From Elusimicrobiota bacterium (GTDB lineage: Bacteria > Elusimicrobiota > Elusimicrobia > 2-01-FULL-59-12 > JACPXA01): a stretch of DNA of 10,512 nt. Where the stretch lies: contig JACPXA010000123.1 in NCBI GenBank assembly GCA_016196785.1, positions 1-10,512 of the forward strand, read 5' to 3'. The position numbers and the translations under genes were made by a program. Of this stretch, positions 1 through 6,663 are shown in pieces. Numbering within the stretch: position 1 is the first letter of the stretch; every line of letters begins with the position of its first letter. The notes below the pieces were generated by a model that searched no databases, was not told where the DNA came from, and saw only the letters and a program-made list of their open reading frames with translations.

Positions 1-924
1 GCAATGAGCCCTTCTAGTTTGCCATTGACATACTCGGCTTGAAGTTTGCTGCTTTCGACATATTCGCTCTGCTGCTGAAATCCTGTTGGGATTGAGGGTA
101 TTTGGTCACACAATTGGTGCGGCTTTCCGGTATGCCGTGAGCGATCGACGTTCCCGCGGATGACCCAGTCCCTCACGCCAGCCACAGCAAACCCATAGCC
201 CATGTGCGTGCCCAACAACTGATTGTTTGTGATCGTGGCGCCACGATTGTAGCGATGACTCGGATTCGGATCGGCGCAAAACCAGATGAGAGGCCCCATT
301 CCAATGGCCACCCGGATAGGTGCACTGAGCGCCTCGATCGTGTTGGCATCCACGATGACCCCACGAAAGTTCCCATCGGTCCCATCATAGTCAACCAGAT
401 TAATGCCGCCAAACGCTTGCCGGGTTACGGCCTTGATATGATTGCGGAGGAAGCGCGAACCGGAACACCCCCAGATGACGATCGCTCCATCCGTTGCATC
501 GGTGACCGTGTTATCGGAAACCTCGCTATGGGTGCACGCAAATGAGATACCGTCCGCCCACGACGCATCCTCATCACCAGGCCAGCCAGGGTGGCCAGAA
601 GGGCCAAAATCGTTGTGACTCACCAACGCATTGGCGCAGCCTGGATTGTCTCCTCCTCCGAAATAGAGCACTGCCGCCCCCCGCGGATCTCCCGCTTTCA
701 CCCATTCCACATGCTGCGCGCTCGCATTCCCCCCCAAGCTTTTGATCCGGCGCCGTAAAACGGATAGGCGCCATCAGGTTGAACACCGCGTTAGGGCAAA
801 GGATCGCCTCCGCACCACGACCGATGAGCGTCTTGTTGATACGCTGCGGGTCGCCGGAGTCGATACAGGCGTATGCGGCGGCGCCTAATCTCCCAACGAG
901 CAAGATTCCCAAAACGAGCTTCAT
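1..924 (-). pseudogene. Exported right-handed parallel beta-helix protein, frameshifted at a G7 tract; 3' end outside window
   Basis: The gene begins at ATG 924 with AAGGTGA 7 nt upstream. It opens with a signal peptide (KLVLGILLVGRLGAAAYA, probable cut before Cys20). The frame reads plausibly through APIRFTAPDQKLGG (52-65), then shifts at a run of seven G (minus strand; 729-735). Read as written, it ends at 574 after 116 residues with a nonsense-like Arg-rich tail. Dropping one G restores a continuous frame to the left edge, about 308 residues in all. The restored part has repeated beta-helix rungs: EVSDNTVTDATDGAIVIWG, RFLRNHIKAVTR, GVIVDANTIEAL and ATITNNQLLG, with Asn-ladder positions. 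Several Cys could form disulfides. The family includes polysaccharide lyases and adhesins; no catalytic residues could be assigned. Apart from the single indel the coding signal is clean, so a sequencing error, a recent mutation or a phase-variable tract are all possible. Confidence 0.8.
729..735. repeat. C7/G7 homopolymer at the frameshift
   Basis: Seven C on the plus strand (G7 in the coding strand) fall on codons 64-66 of the beta-helix gene. Six bases would keep the downstream frame open. Such tracts are prone both to sequencing error and to slipped-strand mispairing. Confidence 0.9.
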
Positions 925-961
925 ATAATCTTCACCTTAAAAATGCTTTAGTGTCCACAAA

Positions 962-975
962 GGTGCTACTGCACC
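962..975 (-). terminator. Weak hairpin between the DJ-1-fold and beta-helix genes
   Basis: GGTGC and GCACC form a perfect 5-bp stem with a 4-nt loop in the 83-nt gap. On the minus strand it is followed by CTTTGTGG, a poor U run. It might be a weak terminator for the DJ-1-fold gene. I see no convincing promoter for the next gene. Confidence 0.2.
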
Positions 976-1007
976 GATCGCATCCCAAAAGTGAAATGTG
1001 AACACTG

Positions 1008-1772
1008 TCACCGTTGCCGTTGTAAGAGCGCCACGAACTCCTTGGCGAGCCGGGGCGCCGAAGCAGGGTTTTGACCGGTGAGCAACCTTCCATTCACAAT
1101 GACATTGGGTTCCCACATGTAGAAGTTCTCAACGATTGCCCCACGCTTCTGCAATTCCCATTCGAGAACAGTCCATCCGATGTCTTGTTCCCCCGCTCGT
1201 TCCTGAGTATCTTTTTGCTCTGCCTGGGAAAAGCAGGTGACCTTTTTACCCTCCAAGAGAAATCGCCCATTCGAAGATCGGACGTCTAAAAGAGCGATGG
1301 CCCCCTCGCCGAGGGCCGCGACAACCCCTCCGTTGTCCCAAACGACTTGAGCGATCCGGGTGGCATCGTCATTATGAAAGAAGTCAAACATCGCACCATT
1401 CCCCCCAACGAAAAGAACGCCTCTATAAGACTCCCGTTGGATGGCCGACAAAGGGATTGTCTGATTTAATTTCGCCACTTCCTTCGGCACATCCATAAAT
1501 TTCTGGCTTACGGCATCTAACCGGGAGGGCTCCAGGGGAGGGCGTCCTCCTTGGGGGCTCGCGATCTCCACTTGGAATCCAGCCTGTTGTAATTGCTCAT
1601 AGGGGTAGGCCAGTTCTGAAAGCCAAAAGCCTGTGGCGCGTCCCGTTTTTCCTAAAACGTCGTGGCTGGTGACCACGATCAGGACTTTTTTGGGACCGAT
1701 TTTCGCCTGAACAACGTGGGAGCCCATGTTCATCACCCATATCACCCACAAACACAGAGCGAATCGTTTCAT
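1008..1772 (-). CDS. Secreted DJ-1/PfpI (Hsp31-like) fold protein without catalytic cysteine
   Basis: This protein of 254 residues begins with a signal peptide (MKRF, then a hydrophobic core, likely cut after HVVQA at 23), so it acts in the periplasm or outside. The mature part follows the Hsp31-like class-I glutamine-amidotransferase fold: VLIVVTSHDVLGKTGRATGFW (30-50), ASPQGGRPPLEP (71-82), GVLFVGGNGAMFDF (118-131), and near the end VNGRLLTGQNPASA (226-239). Active relatives carry a nucleophile elbow of type AVCHGP and a GGHGPM loop. Here the elbow reads AALGEGA: Gly155 replaces Cys and Glu156 replaces His. The loop has Asn125 for His. Glyoxalase III, protease or deglycase chemistry by the usual Cys is therefore not expected, so it is probably a binding protein or pseudoenzyme. 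The gene lies 61 nt after the TolB-like gene and looks somewhat more AT-rich than the right block. Confidence 0.88.
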   Translation of the reverse strand: MKRFALCLWVIWVMNMGSHVVQAKIGPKKVLIVVTSHDVLGKTGRATGFWLSELAYPYEQLQQAGFQVEIASPQGGRPPLEPSRLDAVSQKFMDVPKEVAKLNQTIPLSAIQRESYRGVLFVGGNGAMFDFFHNDDATRIAQVVWDNGGVVAALGEGAIALLDVRSSNGRFLLEGKKVTCFSQAEQKDTQERAGEQDIGWTVLEWELQKRGAIVENFYMWEPNVIVNGRLLTGQNPASAPRLAKEFVALLQRQR

Positions 1773-1779
1773 TGAAAAT

Positions 1780-1783
1780 TCCT
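1780..1783 (-). promoter_or_regulatory. Shine-Dalgarno AGGA for the DJ-1-fold gene
   Basis: AGGA stands 7 nt before the ATG at 1772 and supports that start, which also begins a good signal peptide. Confidence 0.5.
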
Positions 1784-1809
1784 GAATCCGGCTCAGAGCC
1801 CTTACGTCC

Positions 1810-1832
1810 TTCCCCCGTGAAGAGCGGGGGGA
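1810..1832 (-). other. GC-rich intercistronic hairpin after the TolB-like gene
   Basis: Immediately after the TAG stop, CCCCCG (1812-1817 on plus) pairs with CGGGGG (1825-1830) around a 7-nt loop, flanked by A/T pairs. There is no U tract behind it, so it is not a standard intrinsic terminator. It could stabilise or attenuate the transcript before the DJ-1-fold gene. Confidence 0.35.
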
Positions 1833-1833
1833 A

Positions 1834-2868
1834 CTACAACGGAAGCTTCACGGGATGGAGATGGGCGCCAGCGATGTCCACTTCCCAGAGGGTATTGGCG
1901 TCGCCGTCAGGGGGAGCGGCAAGGAACAGGATGGTCTTGCCATCGGGTGCGAAGACGGGATCGGTCAAATCCTCGGGTCTTCGCAGGAGCTCCATCGGCA
2001 TTAACCCCTCGGCAGACATGACCATCAGTGCATTATACATTTGGTTGTCTTTCAGAATACTTTTGAGGTAAACGATCTTTTTGCCATCGCGGGAGTAGGA
2101 GGCGTAATCCCCCTCTTCATTAGTCACGGGTATGGGGGGGCGGGTCCCGCCCACGTCCACCTTGAGCATGCGTGGCTTGAACCCCAGTTGGTTATATTGG
2201 GGGTCGATCACCTCTTCGATCGTTCCTGCAACAAGGAGGGTTTCACCATCCGGTGCAAACGAACACGATGTCACTAAGCGATAGGATTGATTGGTCACTC
2301 GGCGCTCGCTTGATCCATCGCTGGTGATGACATACACATCCCATTGGCCGCCCAGCGCTTCGACCAACGGCATCCCTGGTGCTGCCATAGGGCGGGCAGA
2401 CCTGGCAAACACCAGTTGGGAGCCGTCCGGAGAGAAGGACGGATGGAATTCGGGAAGATTGCTATAGGTGAGTCGCTGCACGTGTGTTCCATCGGCGTCC
2501 ATGAGATACACTTGTGGAGTCCAGCGATCCTTCGATGACACGAAAGCGATCTTTGAACCGTTAGGAGAAAACACTGGATCAGTGTTAAACTGGCCATTGT
2601 TCGTCAACGGGGTTGGTTTTCCTCCCTGGCGAGGAGCTACATAGATGTCGGAAGTCCCATGGCGCCATGCCGAGAAGAGGAGCCTCTGCCCATCGGGAGA
2701 CACCGAAGGCCGACTGTCATAATACAACCCCGTTAGAGGTTTGGTCTCCTTCCCCCTTGTCGAGGGGCGAGTTTTCATCCAGAACGAGGCGACAGGAAAA
2801 AACGTCTTCACGATCCACCATACCAGGAAGATCCCGACCAGCCACACTAACCCTTTAGTGATGCGCAT
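1834..2868 (-). CDS. Membrane-anchored TolB-like beta-propeller (PD40 repeats)
   Basis: This protein of 344 residues has one N-terminal hydrophobic segment (about 6-24, GLVWLVGIFLVWWIV) without a clear cleavage site, so it is probably a periplasmic domain tethered to the inner membrane. The rest is a propeller of WD40-like PD40 repeats. The turn motif S/A-P-D/N-G recurs six times, at 57-60, 101-104, 146-149, 205-208, 259-262 (SRDG) and 307-310, each followed by a hydrophobic strand such as KIAFVSS or QLVFARS; six blades are expected. Typical partner strands (DIYVAPRQGG, QVYLMDADG, DVYVITSDG) alternate with them. TolB itself is a soluble periplasmic Tol-Pal component of about 430 residues with an extra N-terminal domain. 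That domain is missing here and no tol or pal genes are near, so this is a relative, not TolB. Role is probably binding or scaffolding in the periplasm. It follows the HAD gene by 15 nt. Confidence 0.85.
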   Translation of the reverse strand: MRITKGLVWLVGIFLVWWIVKTFFPVASFWMKTRPSTRGKETKPLTGLYYDSRPSVSPDGQRLLFSAWRHGTSDIYVAPRQGGKPTPLTNNGQFNTDPVFSPNGSKIAFVSSKDRWTPQVYLMDADGTHVQRLTYSNLPEFHPSFSPDGSQLVFARSARPMAAPGMPLVEALGGQWDVYVITSDGSSERRVTNQSYRLVTSCSFAPDGETLLVAGTIEEVIDPQYNQLGFKPRMLKVDVGGTRPPIPVTNEEGDYASYSRDGKKIVYLKSILKDNQMYNALMVMSAEGLMPMELLRRPEDLTDPVFAPDGKTILFLAAPPDGDANTLWEVDIAGAHLHPVKLPL

Positions 2869-2875
2869 CGAACAA

Positions 2876-2882
2876 TCCTCCC
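2876..2882 (-). promoter_or_regulatory. Shine-Dalgarno GGGAGGA for the TolB-like gene
   Basis: GGGAGGA lies 7 nt before the ATG at 2868 and abuts the TGA of the HAD gene. It fixes the start of the TolB-like gene, and the 15-nt gap suggests that it is still part of the upstream transcript. Confidence 0.7.
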
Positions 2883-2883
2883 T

Positions 2884-3564
2884 TCACCCTTTTCCGGGCA
2901 CCACAAGCCGGAGGAGTTCCATGATGTCTTGGATCTCGTAATCGGCGCCGGAGTGGACTGTGCCGCGCGTGTCGCCGTAGCGGGCGAAGACCGTGGTCAT
3001 CCCCAACGCGCGCGCCCCGGCCACGTCCCGTTCCGCCCAGTCACCCACCATGAGCGCTTCCCGGGGCTGGATCTCTAAGAGCGCCAAGGCCCGCTGAAAC
3101 GGTTTCGGGCTGGGCTTTTTCTCCCCCACATCCTCGTAGGTGACCACATGTTCGAAGAAGTGCTGGAGCCCCAACCCACAAATGCGCAGCCACACCGGCA
3201 AGCGGGGCGCGTCAGAGACAATGGCCATGCGAATCCCCCGCCGAATGAGCTCGGTGAGCGTCAGGAGGACATGCGGGTAGAGGGTCATGGTTCCCTCACG
3301 GGCCCGGCGGTAGCCGAGGATCCCGCTGGCGAGGATCCGGTAGTCAATCTGCCCCAGTTCCTGCAGGAGGACCTTATCAAAGACCTGCTGATCCTCAATC
3401 CCTTCCTGCCAGTACACCCCATAAATCTTATCGAGCAGGGTCTGTTTCTCTCCTTGCAGCCCGGCGTCCAGCATCGCGTCCACCGCCGCTTCGACCGCGG
3501 TCCGCTTCATCTTCATGAAGTCCATGAGGGTATTGTCAAAGTCAAAGATGACCGCTTTAACCAC
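2884..3564 (-). CDS. HAD superfamily hydrolase, subfamily IA phosphatase
   Basis: This is a probable phosphatase of about 226 residues. From a GTG at 3564 the protein opens MVKAVIFDFDNTL, putting the catalytic pair Asp8 and Asp10 (motif I) where this family has it. A helical C1-type cap follows (about 20-95). Motif II is IVSDA (Ser117), motif III the Lys of GEKKPSP (about 150), and motif IV MVGDWAERDVAGA (Asp175, Asp180). The overall pattern resembles the archaeal/bacterial TIGR02253-like HAD group. A longer reading from a TTG at 3621 would add 19 low-complexity residues, overlap mtnP by 65 nt and has no ribosome-binding site, so I reject it. The GTG overlaps the mtnP stop by 8 nt, implying coupling. 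Substrate cannot be read from sequence; neighbouring mtnP makes a phosphosugar of the methylthioribose pathway a guess, not a call. Confidence 0.9.
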   Translation of the reverse strand: MVKAVIFDFDNTLMDFMKMKRTAVEAAVDAMLDAGLQGEKQTLLDKIYGVYWQEGIEDQQVFDKVLLQELGQIDYRILASGILGYRRAREGTMTLYPHVLLTLTELIRRGIRMAIVSDAPRLPVWLRICGLGLQHFFEHVVTYEDVGEKKPSPKPFQRALALLEIQPREALMVGDWAERDVAGARALGMTTVFARYGDTRGTVHSGADYEIQDIMELLRLVVPGKG

Positions 3565-4477
3565 GCCGGGAGGGGCGAGTTGGGTGGGTGGGCTTAATCC
3601 GCTTGACGTACTTCCCGACAAAGAGGTGAAGTTTCCTGACCATTGCCGGGTCCCTCCCTTGGGGAGGGGTCAGGATAGCGTCCTGGAGGGCCCTGGCGCA
3701 TTCACAATGTCGTACTCGGTCCACCTGAGGAACGATTTCCTTCAAGAGCCTCTGAACCGCAGCGGCGTTGGCCTTAAGGTTCGCTACCACGCTATCTACG
3801 TTGACTTCCTCCCCCTCCTTCCAGACATCATAGTCGGTGACGAGCCCGATGGTGGTATAGCACATCTCGGCTTCACGGGCCAGCTTCGCCTCGGGAAGGT
3901 TGGTCATGCCGATGATGGCGAACCCCAGCGACCGATAGACTTGGGATTCTGCCTTGGTGGAAAACTGGGGGCCCTCGATGCAGACGTACGTTCCCCCGAA
4001 ATGGCAGGGGAAGCCGAGGGAGCGCGCCCCTTCAGCGACGGTCCGCGAGAGTTCTGGGCAATACGGTTTCGCAAACCCCACGTGGACCACGAGCCCGGTG
4101 CCGAAAAACGAGGCGGGGCGCCCTTTCGTGCGATCGAAGAGTTGATCGGGGATGACGATGTCGCGGGGACGGATGGTCTCCTGCAGGCTTCCACACGCTG
4201 AGATCGAGAGGAGTTGTTCGACGCCAAGGCTTTTCAAGGCGTACACGTTGGCCCGCGCATTCACCTCGCTTGGTGGAATCCGGTGCTCACGCCCGTGCCG
4301 CGCGAGAAACGCCACCCGGGTCCCCCTGAGGGTCCCGATGAGCACGGCGTCTGAGGGATCCCCAAATGGTGTTCTGACCTGCACCGCCCTGAGGTCTTGG
4401 ATCCCCTCAATCTGATAGACCCCGCTTCCCCCGATGATGCCGATCGTGACGGGTGGAACGCGTTGTCGTCGGCTCAT
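3557..4477 (-). CDS. mtnP: S-methyl-5'-thioadenosine phosphorylase
   Basis: This 306-residue cytoplasmic enzyme cleaves methylthioadenosine with phosphate to adenine and 5-methylthioribose-1-phosphate, a step of methionine salvage after polyamine or other SAM-dependent synthesis. It belongs to the trimeric PNP/MTAP family. Visible motifs are phosphate-binding GGSG (16-19) and RHG (60-62), ACGSLQE (94-100), CIEGPQFSTKAES (166-177 region), GMTNLPEAKLAREAEMCY (190-207) with the ribose-binding Met191, and TDYDVW (214-219). Asp215 and Asp217 of TDYD match the adenine-binding Asp pair of human MTAP, so a 6-aminopurine such as MTA is the expected substrate rather than guanosine or inosine. The C-terminus carries a short basic tail rich in Pro, Arg and Lys that extends past the family core. 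The ATG overlaps the kinase stop by 4 nt and has no good Shine-Dalgarno, so translation is probably coupled. No other methionine-salvage gene is visible. Confidence 0.93.
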   Translation of the reverse strand: MSRRQRVPPVTIGIIGGSGVYQIEGIQDLRAVQVRTPFGDPSDAVLIGTLRGTRVAFLARHGREHRIPPSEVNARANVYALKSLGVEQLLSISACGSLQETIRPRDIVIPDQLFDRTKGRPASFFGTGLVVHVGFAKPYCPELSRTVAEGARSLGFPCHFGGTYVCIEGPQFSTKAESQVYRSLGFAIIGMTNLPEAKLAREAEMCYTTIGLVTDYDVWKEGEEVNVDSVVANLKANAAAVQRLLKEIVPQVDRVRHCECARALQDAILTPPQGRDPAMVRKLHLFVGKYVKRIKPTHPTRPSRRG

Positions 4478-6663
4478 GGCGCGGAGAGCGGCTCCTTGAC
4501 GCGAGGCAGCACGACCCGGAACGTGGTGCCATGCCCGACCTTGGATTCGACCCAGACTCGCCCCCCGTGGAGCTCGACAATGGACTTGACGATGGCCAAT
4601 CCCAAGCCGCTCCCCTTCACCGACCGGGTCGCGGAAGAGTCAATCTGGTAAAACTTCTCAAAGACCCGCTCTTGCTCCTCGGGGGGAATCCCTGGCCCGG
4701 TATCTGCCACCGAGATCATAACGAACTCCCCCTGATCTTGGGCCGACACCGTCACGTGGCCGCCCGACGGCGTAAACTTGATGGCGTTGGCCAAGAGATT
4801 GGACACCACCTGGAAGAGCCGATCGGGATCCCCCATTACCCGAGGGGCCTCCGCCGGTATATCCACCCTGAACGTGAGGTGTTTCTCCTTAGCCTGCCGT
4901 TGAAATTCGCCCGTCGCCTGCACGATCAGGTCTCCTAGCGGCACCAGTTGAGGCCGCATCTTAATCTGTCCGGCTTCTATCCGAGAGATATCCAACAGGT
5001 CAGAAATCAAGAACATCAAGCGATCCACCGCCTGGGCCGCCGTGGTCAAAAACTTCTGCTGCTGCGATTCTAAAGCCCCGACCTCCCCGCCCAGGATCAG
5101 CGCGAGGACACCCTTGATGGTCGTCACAGGGGTCCGCAGTTCATGGCTCACCATGGAGATGAATTCAGTTTTCATCCGGTTGAGGCGCTCGAGCTCCTCC
5201 AAGGCACGCTGGAGCCGTTCATACAACCTGACGTTTTCGATGATCACGGAGGTCCGGTCGGCGATGAGCTCGCCCAGCCGGAGATGATCTTCCGTCAAAG
5301 ACCTCGGGTCACGCCGGCCCACCCAGAGGACGCCGAGGGGACGGCGCCCCACCTTCAATGGCACCACGAGATGGGCCCTGAGGTTGACCTCCCCGAGGAA
5401 GGAGAGGGTACCCTCCTCCGGCCCCAGCCGCTCAGCGAGCATTGCCTTTCCTTCGCGGAACGCCTGCACGATGGGAAACCGGCCATCGCTCATCGGGATC
5501 TCCACCGGTCCCTGGACCCCTGCCGGCAGGAACCCCGTTGGCACCACCAGAACTTGACGGGTCTCTTCAAAGAGAAAAAAGAGCCCCATGTCCGCCTCCA
5601 GGGCATGGGTGGTAATGTCGGCGACCTCCTTCAGCGTCCTGTCCAGGTCGTGGACTCCAGCGATAGGGGCGGCGATCTGATACAACGCTTTCAGCTCCCG
5701 TACCCGCTGGACCAATCGAACGTTGGTTTGGGTGAGCTCTTGGGTCGTGACCTTCACCGCTTCTTCCAGCCGGCGATTGAACTGTTGGAGCTCTGCATAG
5801 AGCCTGGCGTTGCGGAGGGCAATGGCCAGGTGCTCCGTGAACGCCGACAGGACTTTGACACGATCGGGTGGAAAATCATCAGCGTGCCGGGAGTTCACGT
5901 TTAAGACCCCGATCGTCCGTCCCTCAATCAAGAGGGGCAGGAAGATCACGGACCGGACCCCGGACTCACTCGCAAGCCGGCGGACGAGGGCGTCCTCGGT
6001 GGACCTCGCCTCCCCCATGACCTGGACGTGGTTGGTAGCGTAGGCCCGACCGCAGATTCCCTCACTGGCATGGAAGGCCGTCTCTTCTACCATTGCAGAC
6101 CCTAGCCCCTGGTGGTGTCGGATCCGCAAGAAGCCATCTTCTCCCATGATATAGACCGCGCAGGAGTGTACATCGAACTTTTGCAGGATCATCTCCAGCA
6201 CCTGCTGGAGCACCTCGTCAATGTCCAGGTGGGAGGTAAGTGTCCGAGCCGCGATGAAGAGCAGCCCCAGCGTCTCTTGCACATCGGCCAACTGCTGCAG
6301 GAGTTCTCGGAACCGCTCCCCCACCCCCCCGAGCTGGTGCCGGCTTAAGCGGGGAAGGATCGAACGATACTCGCCTGACCGGACCAGGTCAATGGCCTGC
6401 GTCAACCGGTGGAGGGGCCGAAACACTAACCACTCTGAAACCCCATACACCACGACCCCCACCAGCACGGCGGACAAGGTCATGAGCACGATGGCTGTCC
6501 CACGACCAGCCTCGGGGATCGCCCGCCACACCATGGCCGTAATCGCATAGCGCTGCGCCCAGGTGTACCAGGCCAGCCCTAGAAGGAGGAGTACCCCGAC
6601 CACCGCGCTCGCTAACTGAAAGCTCACCGAGAGGTAGAATCTTGGTTGTCGGTTCTTCATCAC
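4474..6663 (-). CDS. Membrane sensor histidine kinase (2 TM, HAMP, two GAF domains, HisKA, HATPase)
   Basis: This protein of about 729 residues is a complete hybrid-free kinase. TM1 (about 14-33) and TM2 (about 56-78) enclose only a short periplasmic segment, so sensing is probably cytoplasmic. A HAMP linker (79-130) follows. GAF1 (about 131-287) includes the block SVIFLPLLIEGRTIGVLNV. A coiled coil (287-330) leads to GAF2 (about 330-480) with LRAHLVVPLKVGRRPLGVLW. Next are another helix and HisKA with FISMVSHELRTP, phospho-acceptor His507. The HATPase domain has the N box (NLLANAIKF, 622-630), G1 DTGPGIP (654-660), F box FEKFYQ and G2 GSGLGLAI (684-691), so it should be active. Two starts are possible: GTG at 6663 or ATG at 6660. 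The ATG has AGGA 7 nt upstream and forms a TGATG overlap with the preceding stop, so 728 residues is preferred; numbering here is from the GTG. No receiver-domain protein is in the window. The stop overlaps the mtnP start (ATGA). Confidence 0.95.
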   Translation of the reverse strand: MMKNRQPRFYLSVSFQLASAVVGVLLLLGLAWYTWAQRYAITAMVWRAIPEAGRGTAIVLMTLSAVLVGVVVYGVSEWLVFRPLHRLTQAIDLVRSGEYRSILPRLSRHQLGGVGERFRELLQQLADVQETLGLLFIAARTLTSHLDIDEVLQQVLEMILQKFDVHSCAVYIMGEDGFLRIRHHQGLGSAMVEETAFHASEGICGRAYATNHVQVMGEARSTEDALVRRLASESGVRSVIFLPLLIEGRTIGVLNVNSRHADDFPPDRVKVLSAFTEHLAIALRNARLYAELQQFNRRLEEAVKVTTQELTQTNVRLVQRVRELKALYQIAAPIAGVHDLDRTLKEVADITTHALEADMGLFFLFEETRQVLVVPTGFLPAGVQGPVEIPMSDGRFPIVQAFREGKAMLAERLGPEEGTLSFLGEVNLRAHLVVPLKVGRRPLGVLWVGRRDPRSLTEDHLRLGELIADRTSVIIENVRLYERLQRALEELERLNRMKTEFISMVSHELRTPVTTIKGVLALILGGEVGALESQQQKFLTTAAQAVDRLMFLISDLLDISRIEAGQIKMRPQLVPLGDLIVQATGEFQRQAKEKHLTFRVDIPAEAPRVMGDPDRLFQVVSNLLANAIKFTPSGGHVTVSAQDQGEFVMISVADTGPGIPPEEQERVFEKFYQIDSSATRSVKGSGLGLAIVKSIVELHGGRVWVESKVGHGTTFRVVLPRVKEPLSAP

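Noticed and set aside
574..924. Independent 116-residue small secreted protein
   Set aside because: The second half (after residue 65) reads as Arg/Gly-rich nonsense, while the other frame carries beta-helix rungs; it is the front of a frameshifted larger gene.
925..1007. Sigma-70-type promoter ahead of the beta-helix gene
   Set aside because: I could not find a -35 and -10 pair at acceptable spacing; only AT-rich fragments are present.
1008..1772. Active glyoxalase III / Hsp31 or PfpI protease
   Set aside because: The nucleophile elbow has Gly-Glu where Cys-His is needed.
1834..2868. True tolB of the Tol-Pal system
   Set aside because: It has an N-terminal membrane anchor instead of the TolB N-terminal domain, is shorter, and has no tolQRA or pal gene nearby.
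3565..3621. TTG-initiated extension of the HAD protein
   Set aside because: It adds 19 low-complexity residues ahead of the conserved first strand, overlaps mtnP by 65 nt and has no Shine-Dalgarno; GTG at 3564 fits better.
3515..4201. Plus-strand ORF of 228 codons opposite mtnP and the HAD gene
   Set aside because: Antisense to conserved catalytic motifs of mtnP; composition is that of a shadow frame.
5143..5904. Long plus-strand ORF of 253 codons opposite the kinase gene
   Set aside because: It lies fully antisense to a kinase with clear domains; its translation is rich in His, Gln, Arg and Pro with no motif, as expected for a high-GC antisense shadow.
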